From the NCBI GenBank assembly GCA_963925735.1, contig CAWUUH010000005.1:186001-250000 (forward strand): DNA of 64,000 bases, read 5' to 3'. The notes under the pieces were generated by a model, which was not told the DNA's origin, searched no databases, and worked only from the letters and a program-made list of their open reading frames with translations. The position numbers and the translations under genes were made by a program. Each line of letters begins with the position of its first letter. Positions within the stretch are counted from its first letter, which is position 1. Of the stretch, positions 17,604 to 26,278 are shown piece after piece. Source of the stretch: UBA4582 sp013204195. Lineage in GTDB: Bacteria > Pseudomonadota > Gammaproteobacteria > Pseudomonadales > Azotimanducaceae.

Positions 17604-18080
17604 TTAACCGACTTCGCCGTTAGACAGTGCTTTTGCCACGGAAGGGTGGACGAAGCGGCTGATGTCGCCGCCATAGCTTGCGATCTGACGAACCAAGGTT
17701 GAGGAGATATATGAAAACTCTTCTGAAGGCGCCAGAAACACAGTCTCGAGACCGGGCTGCAGGATTCGGTTCATGCTCAGCATTTGAAATTCATATTCAA
17801 AATCGGTCACTGTTCGAATGCCCTTGAGGATGACTTCGGCGCCCACCTCTTTCGCAAAATCAACGGTTAAGGTGTTGAAACCGATGACTTCGACGTTGCT
17901 TACATGGGCCAGTGCCTCGCGCGCTAGGTTGACTCTGACTTCTAGTATGCTGGGACTTTTATGCGGGCTGGTGGCAATGCCCAGAATCACGTTGTCGAAA
18001 ATTTCGGCGGCACGCTCGACGAGGTCGGCATGGCCGTTGTGAATTGGATTAAACGTACCAGGGTAAAGAACAGTGGTCAT
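17604..18080 (-). CDS. coaD: Pantetheine-phosphate adenylyltransferase
   Basis: Penultimate step of CoA synthesis: transfers AMP to 4'-phosphopantetheine. 158 aa, family length. The nucleotide-binding motif reads TVLYPGTFNPIHNGHADLVE: the (T/H)xGH signature is HNGH, and FNP replaces the usual FDP. The second motif is SYISSTLVRQIASYGGDI. Convergent with mutM. The ferredoxin gene often adjacent in Pseudomonas is absent. Confidence 0.95.
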   Translation of the reverse strand: MTTVLYPGTFNPIHNGHADLVERAAEIFDNVILGIATSPHKSPSILEVRVNLAREALAHVSNVEVIGFNTLTVDFAKEVGAEVILKGIRTVTDFEYEFQMLSMNRILQPGLETVFLAPSEEFSYISSTLVRQIASYGGDISRFVHPSVAKALSNGEVG

Positions 18081-18162
18081 CGCTAGTCGCCGGCCCTATT
18101 AAAGAGGGACAATAATACATGACCCGATCGGATCTGCCACCTTTCTTGCTGGATTATGAAGC

Positions 18163-18181
18163 TCGCCGAACTTCTCGGCGA
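18163..18181. other. 7-bp perfect hairpin downstream of rsmD
   Basis: TCGCCGA and TCGGCGA flank a 5-base loop, about 20 bases after the rsmD stop on the minus strand. There is no following T-run, so it is at best a weak or Rho-assisted 3' end structure. The 121-bp spacer between rsmD and coaD holds nothing else I recognise. Confidence 0.4.
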
Positions 18182-18201
18182 AGTGATGCTGGTTTGGCGC
18201 G

Positions 18202-18789
18202 CTAATCGCTGGCGGCTTGGCGACATAAACAATAGTGAACGTTGCCGGCGCGTTTCTGCCGATAGATTTCCCAGTTTGCAGGCATAATGCTTTGAGTGAC
18301 CGCGAACTCGCTCTCGATATAAACCAAGGCCTCATCGGCAACCAGTTGATTCTCGACCAGTCGGGGCAGTAGGTCCTGCAGTTCTCCCGAGCCGAAGGGC
18401 GGGTCAAGAAAAATCAGGTCATAGGGTGAATCGGCCGGCGCTTGTTCAAGAAATGCTTGGGCTGCCATGTTGTAACATTGGTAGGTCGATGCGTCGGTGG
18501 CTAGCGCGGCATAAGTCTCGCGTAGATGGCGACAGACGAGCCCTGATTTCTCCACCAAGGTGACGTGTTGGGCGCCGCGGGATAGGGCCTCGAGGCTCAA
18601 AATGCCGCTGCCTGCGTAGAGTTCGAGGCAGCGGGCACCGGCTACATGATACTGCAGCCAGTTAAACAGTGTTTCGCGAATACGCGCGGGCGTTGGCCGA
18701 ATTTCTGCATGCTCGGCAAAAGATACTTTGCGGCTACGCCAGTTTCCCCCGATAATTCGGACGGTTTGTTCAAGGTTTTGCTTGCTCAT
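18202..18789 (-). CDS. rsmD: 16S rRNA (guanine(966)-N(2))-methyltransferase
   Basis: Methylates G966 of 16S rRNA with S-adenosylmethionine. About 195 aa from ATG 18789 (MSKQNLEQTVRIIGGNWRSR); a further ATG at 18840 is in frame but adds residues the family lacks. Shows RPTPARIRETLFNWLQ, the SAM-binding CLELYAGSGILSLEALSRGA and the N6-methylase-like catalytic motif LIFLDPPFGSG. Divergent from ftsY, the standard rsmD/ftsYEX arrangement. Confidence 0.95.
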   Translation of the reverse strand: MSKQNLEQTVRIIGGNWRSRKVSFAEHAEIRPTPARIRETLFNWLQYHVAGARCLELYAGSGILSLEALSRGAQHVTLVEKSGLVCRHLRETYAALATDASTYQCYNMAAQAFLEQAPADSPYDLIFLDPPFGSGELQDLLPRLVENQLVADEALVYIESEFAVTQSIMPANWEIYRQKRAGNVHYCLCRQAASD

Positions 18790-18948
18790 TGTCGAGACGC
18801 TCTCAGGGAGATTCGCATTGTACTGCAATAGGTAGGACAATCAGCACCGGCATGGATATTAAGGCCCATTGGCAGTCGTGCTGCCCGGTGGCATCAGCGC
18901 CGTTGAAGAGGCACATAAAGTCACACTAGATTGAGTTGCAGGGATACG

Positions 18949-19920
18949 ATGAACAACAATGTTGCAGAAGCCAATGCGGAAGCCAAGTCAGGATTCTTTA
19001 GCCGCATCAAGACTGGATTGTCGCGGACCCGTTCTAAGCTGGCGGCGGGTATGGGGCGCGTGTTGCTCGGCGAAAAAGCCATTGATAGCAACGTTCTTGA
19101 GGAAATAGAAACCATTCTGTTGACCTCTGACGTGGGTGTTGCGGCGACCAACGACATTGTTGCCAGTTTAACCGGCAAGATCAGTCGTAATGAGCTGGCT
19201 AATGCTCAGGCGCTGTTTGATACCCTACAGGTCGAGATGACCAGCTTGTTGTTGCCGGTGGAGCAACCGCTGGTTATTCCAGAGCAAGAGGGTCCATTCG
19301 TCATTTTAATGGTTGGCGTTAACGGTGCCGGCAAGACCACCACGATTGGCAAGCTGGCAAAACGCTTTCAGGAGCAGGGAAAGTCTGTGCTGTTAGCGGC
19401 CGGGGATACTTACCGCGCGGCGGCTGTTGAGCAGCTCAAGGTTTGGGGTGAACGTAATAACGTGCCAGTAATTGCCCAGGCAACCGGTGCTGACAGCGCG
19501 TCTGTGATCTATGATGCGCTGGATGCGGCTAGATCCAGGGGCGTTGACGTGCTCATCGCAGATACTGCAGGGCGTCTGCAGAGTAAGAAAAATTTGATGG
19601 ATGAATTGGCGAAAATACGCCGAGTCATGAACCGCCTAGATGACAATGCGCCGCACGAGGTGATGTTAGTGCTCGACGCGACGACCGGGCAGAATGCGAT
19701 CTCGCAGGCCCAAGAGTTTCGTAGCGTTGTTGATGTCTCCGGCATTGCCATCACCAAGCTGGATGGTACAGCCAAGGGCGGCGTGGTCTTTGCCATCGCC
19801 AAACAATTGGCAATCCCCATTCGATTTATTGGCGTCGGTGAAAAAGTGGATGATTTACGGCCCTTCGAAGCCGAAAGTTTTGTCCGTGCCATTTTTGCTA
19901 AAGACGACGACGGCGAATAA
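18949..19920 (+). CDS. ftsY: Signal recognition particle receptor FtsY
   Basis: GTPase that receives ribosome-nascent chain-SRP complexes at the membrane. 323 aa from ATG 18949 (AGGGAT upstream), so the long acidic A domain of E. coli FtsY (497 aa) is missing; only a short N-terminal lead precedes the N domain (GFFSRIKTGLSRTRSKL). G-domain motifs: GVNGAGKTTTIGKLA, DTYRAAAVEQL, DTAGRLQ and TKLDGTAKGG. First gene of the ftsY-ftsE-ftsX-rpoH run. Confidence 0.97.
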   Translation: MNNNVAEANAEAKSGFFSRIKTGLSRTRSKLAAGMGRVLLGEKAIDSNVLEEIETILLTSDVGVAATNDIVASLTGKISRNELANAQALFDTLQVEMTSLLLPVEQPLVIPEQEGPFVILMVGVNGAGKTTTIGKLAKRFQEQGKSVLLAAGDTYRAAAVEQLKVWGERNNVPVIAQATGADSASVIYDALDAARSRGVDVLIADTAGRLQSKKNLMDELAKIRRVMNRLDDNAPHEVMLVLDATTGQNAISQAQEFRSVVDVSGIAITKLDGTAKGGVVFAIAKQLAIPIRFIGVGEKVDDLRPFEAESFVRAIFAKDDDGE

Positions 19921-19938
19921 CGCCATGTGGATCCTTCA

Positions 19939-20634
19939 ATGATTAGATTCGATCAGGTGAGCAAGCGCTACGCAGAAGGCCGAGAAGCGCTAAGCCGGGT
20001 TAACTTTGAAATACCGGATGGCGAAATGGCGTTCCTCACCGGCCACTCAGGTGCGGGCAAAAGTACCCTGTTGAAGCTGATTATCGTCATGGAGCGTGCC
20101 AGCCAGGGTCAAGTATTTGTCCAGGGTGCGAATCTAAATCGAGTGAGTCGGCGGCAGATTCCCGCGATCCGACGGAATATCGGTGTGGTTTTCCAGAACC
20201 ATCAATTGCTGTTTGATCGTACGGTATATGACAACGTTGCCTTACCCTTGACGATTGCTGGCTATCAGCCTCGGGAAGTGGGTCGACGGGTGCGAGCAGC
20301 CTTGGCCAAGGTCGGCCTGGGTAATAAGGAAAAGCAACTTCCCGTCGCGCTGTCTGGTGGTGAACAGCAGCGAGTGGGCATCGCTCGAGCGGTGGTGAAT
20401 AAACCTTCATTGCTGCTGGCTGATGAGCCTACCGGCAATCTTGATCCAGGCTTATCTGAGGAAATTATGAATCTTTTCGTTCAGTTCAATCAGGTGGGTG
20501 TCACGGTGCTAATCGCCTCCCATGATTTAGGCCTGATTTCGCAGATGAATCGACGGCAATTACTCCTACACGAAGGTCGTCTGGTGGAAGATCGTCCGGC
20601 GATGTTGACGGCAGGGTCTGATGACAGACAATAA
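19939..20634 (+). CDS. ftsE: Cell division ATP-binding protein FtsE
   Basis: ABC-type ATPase that with FtsX activates septal peptidoglycan hydrolases. 231 aa from the ATG reading MIRFDQVSKRYAEGREAL. Walker A GHSGAGKST, signature LSGGEQQRVGIARA, Walker B LLLADEP, plus the family-specific FQNHQLLFDRTVYDNVALPL. An in-frame GTG 12 bases upstream is less likely, since the MIRF start is conserved. Overlaps the start of ftsX by 14 bases. Confidence 0.96.
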   Translation: MIRFDQVSKRYAEGREALSRVNFEIPDGEMAFLTGHSGAGKSTLLKLIIVMERASQGQVFVQGANLNRVSRRQIPAIRRNIGVVFQNHQLLFDRTVYDNVALPLTIAGYQPREVGRRVRAALAKVGLGNKEKQLPVALSGGEQQRVGIARAVVNKPSLLLADEPTGNLDPGLSEEIMNLFVQFNQVGVTVLIASHDLGLISQMNRRQLLLHEGRLVEDRPAMLTAGSDDRQ

Positions 20635-21598
20635 TCCTCGATTCGCCTCTGGCGCCAGTGTCTCAGAACGCAGCCTGCGCGATCGCTGCCTGGCTTATCT
20701 GGCGAACCATCAGTGGGTCGCTCGGGAAAGTTTACGTGGGCTGTTTCAGGTTTGGTTAGCCAGTGCCATGACTTGGCTGGTAATCGGTATCGCTCTGGCG
20801 CTGCCGACCATTCTATATCTGATTTTGAGCAATGTAGGCAATTTGAGTGGCGACTGGAGCGGCAAACCGCGCATCAGTGTGTACCTGCAGTCGACCATTT
20901 CTGTGGCAGAGGGTCAGGCTTTTGCTCGCCAGCTCGAATTGCAGCCGGATGTTGTCAGTGGTATCGAGTACATCAGCCCAGCTGCCGCTTTGGTGGAATT
21001 TACAGAGCGCTCGGGATTTGGTGATGTGCTTCAGACTCTCGATCGTAACCCCCTGCCGGCAGTGGTTGTGATTGAGCCGGTGTCTCGACAGGCGGCCCAG
21101 CTGCAGCTACTGATCGCAAGGCTAGAGACGGAACCGGCGGTGGAGTCGGTGTCTTTCGATCTAGTTTGGCTTGAACGCTTGTTCGCTATCCTGTCGCTGG
21201 CAGAGCGCTTCGTCATTGCCCTCGGTGGATTTTTGTCTCTTGGCGTATTGTTGGTCATCGGCAATACCATTCGGCTGGCGATCGAGAACCGGCGAGCTGA
21301 GATAGAGGTCGTGAAGCTGGTTGGTGGCACCGACAGCTTCGTGCGTCGACCGTTTCTGTATCTGGGTTTTTGGTATGGCCTGGGTGGCGCACTAAGTGCT
21401 TGGGTGTTGGTGGGCTTGAGTCTGATATTTCTAGGGACGCCCGTGGAGATGTTGTTGGCGTCCTACCAGGGGGACTTTGTCGTAGCAGGTCTAGGGTTTG
21501 GTGAGAGCCTGTTACTCTTAGCGATCGGTGGGGGACTTGGTATCCTCGGCGCGACGCTGGCCGTCGGTCGTCACCTCAGCCGTATTGAGCCTAGCTGA
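20621..21598 (+). CDS. ftsX: Cell division protein FtsX
   Basis: Permease-like membrane partner of FtsE. 325 aa. The first membrane helix is near residues 47-72, followed by a periplasmic domain of about 100 residues (KPRISVYLQSTISVAEGQ onward) that in E. coli contacts EnvC, then three further helices in the FtsX domain with NTIRLAIENRRAEIEVVKLV. Starts within the end of ftsE. Its stop codon lies inside a 13-bp tandem repeat that continues into the intergenic space (separate entry). Confidence 0.95.
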   Translation: MTDNNPRFASGASVSERSLRDRCLAYLANHQWVARESLRGLFQVWLASAMTWLVIGIALALPTILYLILSNVGNLSGDWSGKPRISVYLQSTISVAEGQAFARQLELQPDVVSGIEYISPAAALVEFTERSGFGDVLQTLDRNPLPAVVVIEPVSRQAAQLQLLIARLETEPAVESVSFDLVWLERLFAILSLAERFVIALGGFLSLGVLLVIGNTIRLAIENRRAEIEVVKLVGGTDSFVRRPFLYLGFWYGLGGALSAWVLVGLSLIFLGTPVEMLLASYQGDFVVAGLGFGESLLLLAIGGGLGILGATLAVGRHLSRIEPS

Positions 21599-21631
21599 GT
21601 TAGCAAGCTGAGTTAGCAAGCAGAGTTATCT
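21593..21631. repeat. 13-bp tandem repeat (3 copies) over the ftsX stop codon
   Basis: Two identical units AGCTGAGTTAGCA (21593-21605 and 21606-21618) are followed by a third, AGCAGAGTTATCT (21619-21631, 10/13 identical). The ftsX TGA is in the first unit. Comparable arrays occur at the stop codons of metK and gcvH. Confidence 0.9.
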
Positions 21632-21742
21632 AAGGGTGTAATCAAGCGAAGCCATCCACTTTCGGTATTTGTGCGTAATGAGAGCATTCGCCACAATGCC
21701 GGGCTTAGGCCTCAGAGCAAAAGGTTTACGCCGGCGCTGATA

Positions 21743-21772
21743 TTCGCAGTCTTGTTCTTGGGGTGCTAGAAT
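21743..21772 (+). promoter_or_regulatory. Candidate promoter for rpoH
   Basis: TTCGCA (21743-21748) and TAGAAT (21767-21772) with an 18-base spacer, ending about 27 bases before the rpoH start. -35 match 4/6, -10 match 5/6. Other promoters may lie in the 200-bp ftsX-rpoH gap, as rpoH usually has several. Confidence 0.35.
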
Positions 21773-21798
21773 ACGCAGCCTCGAAATATGAGACTTAT

Positions 21799-22647
21799 AT
21801 GACTACAGATAACCTACCGCTCCATTTGATGTCTCCCGGTGCTAACCTGGAGGCCTATATTCAGGTGGTAAATCGGATCCCCTTGCTGACCGTTGAGGAA
21901 GAGCGAGAGTTGGCAATTCGGCTATACAATGATGGCGATATTGACGCTGCGCGATCCCTGGTGATGGCGCACTTGCGGTTCGTGGTCTATATCGCCAAGT
22001 CCTATTCGGGTTATGGGTTATCGGAAGCTGATTTGATTCAGGAAGGTAATGTCGGGTTGATGAAGGCGGTTCGTCGTTTCAACCCTGAGTTTGGCGTGCG
22101 TCTGGTGTCCTTTGCTGTGCACTGGATTAAGGCAGAAATGCATGAATTTATTTTAAAAAACTGGCGAATCGTCAAAGTCGCCACGACCAAAGCCCAACGT
22201 AAGCTGTTTTTTAATCTCCGTGGCAGCAAGAAGCGTCTGGGTTGGATGAATGACAAAGAGGTCAAGTTTGTCGCCGGTGAACTCGGTGTTGAGCCCCATC
22301 AAGTTCGGCAGATGGAAGGTCGATTGTCGGCCCACGATGAAGCCTTTGATGGTGGCCCCGATGAGGAAGATGAGTTTTTATCGCCATCACGCTACCTCGA
22401 AGATACGGAAAGTGATCCGGCGCTGATTATTGAGATGCAAAACAGTTCTCGAGGGCGCCAGCGCCAGTTGGCCGCAGCCTTCACGAATTTGGATGATCGT
22501 GCGAAACATATCATTCAGCAACGTTGGCTCCAGGATAATAAGGCGACACTGCATGAATTAGCCGAGTATTTCGGTATTTCCGCAGAGCGGGTCAGACAGC
22601 TTGAAAAGAATGCGATCAAAAAGCTGCGCTTAGAATTTGATCTGTAG
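21799..22647 (+). CDS. rpoH: RNA polymerase heat-shock sigma factor (sigma-32)
   Basis: Directs transcription of chaperone and protease genes. 282 aa. Region 2 has DLIQEGNVGLMKAVRRFNPE and VSFAVHWIKAEMHEFILKNW; the sigma-32-specific RpoH box reads AQRKLFFNLRGSKKR; region 4.2 ends ISAERVRQLEKNAIKKLR. Start at ATG 21799 with GAGA upstream; in-frame sequence back to 21763 has no family support. Follows ftsX, as in most gammaproteobacteria. I could not identify an RNA-thermometer structure by eye. Confidence 0.97.
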   Translation: MTTDNLPLHLMSPGANLEAYIQVVNRIPLLTVEEERELAIRLYNDGDIDAARSLVMAHLRFVVYIAKSYSGYGLSEADLIQEGNVGLMKAVRRFNPEFGVRLVSFAVHWIKAEMHEFILKNWRIVKVATTKAQRKLFFNLRGSKKRLGWMNDKEVKFVAGELGVEPHQVRQMEGRLSAHDEAFDGGPDEEDEFLSPSRYLEDTESDPALIIEMQNSSRGRQRQLAAAFTNLDDRAKHIIQQRWLQDNKATLHELAEYFGISAERVRQLEKNAIKKLRLEFDL

Positions 22648-22706
22648 GCGGTAGTGCATCGTGGGGATTCCGCCACCCCGCCTAACCATTTCCATGGTCA
22701 CATCAC

Positions 22707-23087
22707 ATGACGCCTAAATTGGTTTTACTCTTTGCCGCGATTAGCGGATTCCTCAGCGTAGGATTCGGCGCTTTTGCTGCCCATGGGCTGCGCGGACGCC
22801 TTGATCCAAAATTGATGAGTGCCTTTGAAACAGGCGTCACTTATCAGATGAGCCACACACTTGCGCTGTTGATCATCGGTCTGCTGATGTTGTTGTGGGA
22901 TCGTCATTGGGCCCTGCAAGGCGCCAGTTATGCCTTTATGGCGGGTATTTTGCTGTTCTCTGGCAGCCTTTATGTGCTGGCGCTGTCGGGTTGGAGTTGG
23001 CTTGGACCCATCACGCCGTTGGGTGGCCTGGGTTTCTTGGTCGGCTGGAGCTTGCTTGGCGTGGCCGTTTGGCAAAAGGCAGTCTAG
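22707..23087 (+). CDS. DUF423 small membrane protein (YgdD-like)
   Basis: 126 aa with four hydrophobic segments, starting MTPKLVLLFAAISGFLSVGF and containing GAFAAHGLRGRLDPKLMSAF and ETGVTYQMSHTLALL, the DUF423 consensus. Inner-membrane protein of unknown function. Its TAG overlaps the GTG start of trmB (TAGTG), so the two genes are coupled. Confidence 0.92.
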   Translation: MTPKLVLLFAAISGFLSVGFGAFAAHGLRGRLDPKLMSAFETGVTYQMSHTLALLIIGLLMLLWDRHWALQGASYAFMAGILLFSGSLYVLALSGWSWLGPITPLGGLGFLVGWSLLGVAVWQKAV

Positions 23088-23776
23088 TGTCCATCGCCTT
23101 CGATCCCAGACAGATCCGTAGTTACGTCATTCGTGCTGGCCGCATGACCCCTGGGCAGTTGAATGCGCTGGAAACCCAATGGCAACGCTATGGGTTGGAA
23201 CCTACGACAACCCCAGTGGCGCCGCAGACACTGTTTCCGATGGACGCACCTTTGGTGCTTGAGATTGGTTTCGGCATGGGGGATTCGTTGTTTGAGATGG
23301 TGCGGCAACATCCCAATATGAACTTTATCGGCATTGAAGTGCACCGTCCGGGCGTGGGTCACCTGCTCCATCTGGCAGCGGAAGCCGGTGTAGAGAATCT
23401 GAAAGTTTTTTGTACTGATTCGGTGGATGTCTTAACCCACTGTTTACCGGCGAAGTCTCTCGATCGTCTGCAGGTATTTTTTCCAGATCCGTGGCACAAG
23501 AAGCGCCATCATAAACGCCGTCTTATCAATGAAGCCTTTGTTGCCTTAGCATTGGGTCGACTCAAGCCTGGGGGCGTGTTGCATATTGCGACCGACTGGG
23601 AGCCCTATGCGGAAGTTGTCCAGGAAACCCTGGCCTTGAATCCGGGGTTCGTTCCCTGTGAGCCACCGATTCGGCCCGTGACTAAATATGAGCGCCGGGG
23701 CATACGCTTGGGTCATGAGGTTTTTGATCTTGCGTGGACGGCGTCAGGAAAATCTTCAATCGACCATGAGCAGTAA
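23087..23776 (+). CDS. trmB: tRNA (guanine-N7-)-methyltransferase
   Basis: Makes m7G46 in tRNA. 229 aa from the GTG at 23087 (VSIAFDPRQIRSYVIRAGRM); the open frame begins earlier inside the DUF423 gene, but similarity starts here. Motifs: LEIGFGMGDSLFEM (SAM site), FIGIEVHRPGVGHLL, LQVFFPDPWHKKRHHKRRLI and RPVTKYERRGIRLGHEVFDL. Its last 21 bases overlap the 3' end of the convergent hemW. Confidence 0.96.
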   Translation: MSIAFDPRQIRSYVIRAGRMTPGQLNALETQWQRYGLEPTTTPVAPQTLFPMDAPLVLEIGFGMGDSLFEMVRQHPNMNFIGIEVHRPGVGHLLHLAAEAGVENLKVFCTDSVDVLTHCLPAKSLDRLQVFFPDPWHKKRHHKRRLINEAFVALALGRLKPGGVLHIATDWEPYAEVVQETLALNPGFVPCEPPIRPVTKYERRGIRLGHEVFDLAWTASGKSSIDHEQ

Positions 23777-24883
23777 GTCGTTCAGAAACTGCAAGCCTCG
23801 TGTGCTGGGTTGTAGGCCCTCTGGCGTTAAATTCAGCAGCCCCTTGGCCTGTCCTTGCGTGACGAAATTGTTTAGCCCTGCCCTGTCTAGCCCCGTGCTC
23901 TCTTCATAGGTCGTCCAATCAAAGCCGTCGGTTAAGCGCAGACTGTTCATCAGAAACTCCAGCGGTAGGCTAGCGTTAGCAATGGGCGAGTTGCGACGGT
24001 TTGGCGCTTTGAGGTAGTCGGCTGGCACTCGGGTCTTGGTGGTGCGTAACAATTGACCACCGCTTGAGAGTTTGCCGTGGGCGCCAGCGCCAATACCCAG
24101 ATAGTTGCCGAATCGCCAGTAGTTGAGGTTATGGGCGCTCAAACGCGCTTTCTTGGCGAAGGCGCTAATCTCGTAGCGCTCGAAGCCTCCGGCTTTGAGT
24201 CGCAAGAGCCCTTCACTATAGATAGACCAAAGTGCATCGTCGTCGGGCAGGGTTGGGGGGTAACGGTAGAAGCCGGTATTGGGTTCGATCGTCAGCTGAT
24301 ACCAGGACAAATGTTCCGGTTCCAGGTTCAGTCCTTGTTCTAGGTCCAGCATCGCCGCGCTCAATGTCTGGCCTGGCAAGCCGTGCATCAGATCAATATT
24401 AATATTCGCAAAGCCAGCGGCGCGGGCGGCAGCGAAGGCGCGACTGGCGTCGGCAGCCGAATGTATGCGTCCCAAGGCCTTGAGCTGTATATCGTTAAAG
24501 CTTTGGACCCCCATACTCAGGCGATTTACGCCGGCTTGCACATAACCGCTGAACTTGGCGTAATCCGTGGTGCCTGGATTGGCTTCCAGCGTGATCTCAA
24601 CCAGCGGGTCCAGGGTTAGTCGTTGCCTGATGCCCGTGAGCAAGGCGCTGATAGCGGCAGGTTGAAACAGGCTTGGTGTGCCCCCGCCAAGGAAGATAGA
24701 CGTCACTGTGGGATTGTCGTCGAGCAAAACCAGGTCTTGATCGAGGTCCTGTAGTAATTGCTGGATATAAGCAGTCTCTGGTATCTCACCGCTCACGGCA
24801 TGAGAGTTGAAATCGCAATAGGGGCACTTGCGCGTACACCAAGGAAAATGGATGTACAACGCTATGGTGGGAGACGTGATCAT
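23756..24883 (-). CDS. hemW: Heme chaperone HemW (radical SAM family)
   Basis: Coproporphyrinogen oxidase-like radical SAM protein that inserts heme into respiratory enzymes. 375 aa from the ATG that overlaps the rdgB stop (TAATG). The cluster motif is HFPWCTRKCPYCDFNSH (CxxxCxxC); also SIFLGGGTPSLF, EITLEANPGT, GVNRLSMGVQSFND and GFANINIDLMHGLPGQT. It lacks the extra cysteine (CNYC-type) that marks true HemN. Coupled to rdgB as in Pseudomonas and E. coli. Confidence 0.95.
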   Translation of the reverse strand: MITSPTIALYIHFPWCTRKCPYCDFNSHAVSGEIPETAYIQQLLQDLDQDLVLLDDNPTVTSIFLGGGTPSLFQPAAISALLTGIRQRLTLDPLVEITLEANPGTTDYAKFSGYVQAGVNRLSMGVQSFNDIQLKALGRIHSAADASRAFAAARAAGFANINIDLMHGLPGQTLSAAMLDLEQGLNLEPEHLSWYQLTIEPNTGFYRYPPTLPDDDALWSIYSEGLLRLKAGGFERYEISAFAKKARLSAHNLNYWRFGNYLGIGAGAHGKLSSGGQLLRTTKTRVPADYLKAPNRRNSPIANASLPLEFLMNSLRLTDGFDWTTYEESTGLDRAGLNNFVTQGQAKGLLNLTPEGLQPSTRGLQFLNDLLLMVD

Positions 24884-25476
24884 TAGGCTAAGACCTTCGC
24901 AAGCGCCCGGAGTGCTTGGCCACGATGGCTCACCTGATATTTCTCTTGGGGTGAGAGCTCGGCCGCGCATCGACCCAGCACAGGATCAAAAAACAAGGGG
25001 TCGTAGCCAAACCCCTGCTGGCCCCTGGGCGCGCGCAGAATGATCCCTGGCCAGCGCCCTGAGGCGATGATGGGTGTCGGGTCGAGCGCATGTCTGAGCA
25101 TCACGATGACGCAATAGAAATTTGCGGTGCGGGCGGTGTCCTCAATGTCAGTCATGGCGGTCAGCAAGCGTTCATTGTTGTCGCTGTCCGTGGCCAGATC
25201 GCCGGCGAATCTTGATGAGTAGATCCCTGGTTGACCTAACAGAGCGTCCACCTCAAGCCCTGAGTCGTCGGCGATCGCCGCAAGGCCACTAATTTGCGCC
25301 GCATGTCTGGCTTTGATGATAGCGTTTTCGACGAAGGTTGTACCCGTTTCTTCAGGGCTCGGAATGCCGAGTTCAGCTTGGGTCACCAGATTGAAATGCG
25401 GGGGTAGATGGGCCAGCAGCTCGGCGACCTTCTTTGCATTATTGCTGGCGAGGACAATTTTCGCGGTTTGGTTCAT
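24883..25476 (-). CDS. rdgB: XTP/dITP diphosphatase (non-canonical purine NTP pyrophosphatase)
   Basis: Clears dITP, XTP and related damaged nucleotides. About 197 aa starting KIVLASNNAKKVAELLAHL after Met-Asn-Gln-Thr-Ala; an ATG seven codons upstream (25497) is possible, and neither start has a strong ribosome site. Motifs: TFVENAIIKARHAA, IADDSGLEVDALLGQPGIYS, SRFAG and FGYDPLFFDP. Overlaps hemW by one base. The metX-metW pair upstream of rdgB in Pseudomonas is absent. Confidence 0.95.
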   Translation of the reverse strand: MNQTAKIVLASNNAKKVAELLAHLPPHFNLVTQAELGIPSPEETGTTFVENAIIKARHAAQISGLAAIADDSGLEVDALLGQPGIYSSRFAGDLATDSDNNERLLTAMTDIEDTARTANFYCVIVMLRHALDPTPIIASGRWPGIILRAPRGQQGFGYDPLFFDPVLGRCAAELSPQEKYQVSHRGQALRALAKVLA

Positions 25477-25545
25477 ACAAGGACTCGGGTCTCTCATGAC
25501 GATGACTGTTGGATAGGCTGCTAGTCGGCCTGTTTAAGGTATCAA

Positions 25546-26004
25546 TTACTGGTAATAGTCGCGGCCAAACTCCAGCAGGTAAGTTGCCTCACTGCCCTGG
25601 GGTTGAATGGAGATTGAATAGCGCAAGGTGTCGCGCTCGTCGACCAACTGATTCGCCAAATAGTAGATGGCATTGGGCTCCAAGACCTCAGTAAAATCGA
25701 GAACAGACTGCTGGTTCAATAAATTAGTGACCGTTCCGTGAATGTTTGCGGTGACGGGTTCGCCCTTCTCGTCGTCCGTCTCGTCGCTCGTCTCGCTGGT
25801 CTGGCGAATCGCAATATTGGTTACCATCCGGTTGTCGGCACGAATAATACCATGCAGCTTGGCGACCTCGGCGGGAATCAGGCGGCTGCTCAAGGTTGTA
25901 TAGTGAATGTCATACCCTTGCCATTGAATAGGCTGGTCTGCCTGGCAGTGGTTCCAGCTAGCCACTGTCAGCAACACGAACAACCATTGGCTGCGCGTTA
26001 GCAT
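25546..26004 (-). CDS. DUF4426 exported protein
   Basis: 152 aa of unknown function with an N-terminal signal peptide (LFVLLTVASWNHCQA, cleavage near residue 22). Residues 29-60 (GYDIHYTTLSSRLIPAEVAK, then LHG) and the closing YLLEFGRDYYQ-type tail match DUF4426, a family found next to yggU/rdgB in Pseudomonas-like bacteria. An acidic SDETDDEKGE loop at about 72-81 is unusual. Its start overlaps the yggU stop by seven bases. Probably periplasmic. Confidence 0.8.
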   Translation of the reverse strand: MLTRSQWLFVLLTVASWNHCQADQPIQWQGYDIHYTTLSSRLIPAEVAKLHGIIRADNRMVTNIAIRQTSETSDETDDEKGEPVTANIHGTVTNLLNQQSVLDFTEVLEPNAIYYLANQLVDERDTLRYSISIQPQGSEATYLLEFGRDYYQ

Positions 26005-26273
26005 CGCTGAATCCAGGTCGGCAGTGAGCCTGGCTGGATGATACGCACGGATTTGTGAGACTGGTTTTGGCCCTTTTCGACCAACACACGGGTCTGAGGC
26101 ACAGAAAACAACTTACCCAGAAATTTTTTCAAATACTGATTCGCCTTGCCGTCAATGGGCATCGCCCGGATTTTAATTTTAAGTTGCTCGGCGCCGACCT
26201 CAACATGATCAATGCTTGATTTCGGAATGACCTTGATTTCGAGAATGAGATCCTCGCCGTGCCAGCGAAACAT
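25998..26273 (-). CDS. yggU: DUF167 family protein YggU
   Basis: 91-aa protein of the UPF0235/YggU family: FRWHGEDLILEIKVIPKSSI, then LKIKIRAMPIDGKANQYLKK, FLGKLF and SHKSVRI. Function unknown. It sits five bases after yggT and overlaps the DUF4426 gene, so yggT-yggU-DUF4426 form one transcription unit. Confidence 0.92.
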   Translation of the reverse strand: MFRWHGEDLILEIKVIPKSSIDHVEVGAEQLKIKIRAMPIDGKANQYLKKFLGKLFSVPQTRVLVEKGQNQSHKSVRIIQPGSLPTWIQRC

Positions 26274-26278
26274 GCCCT

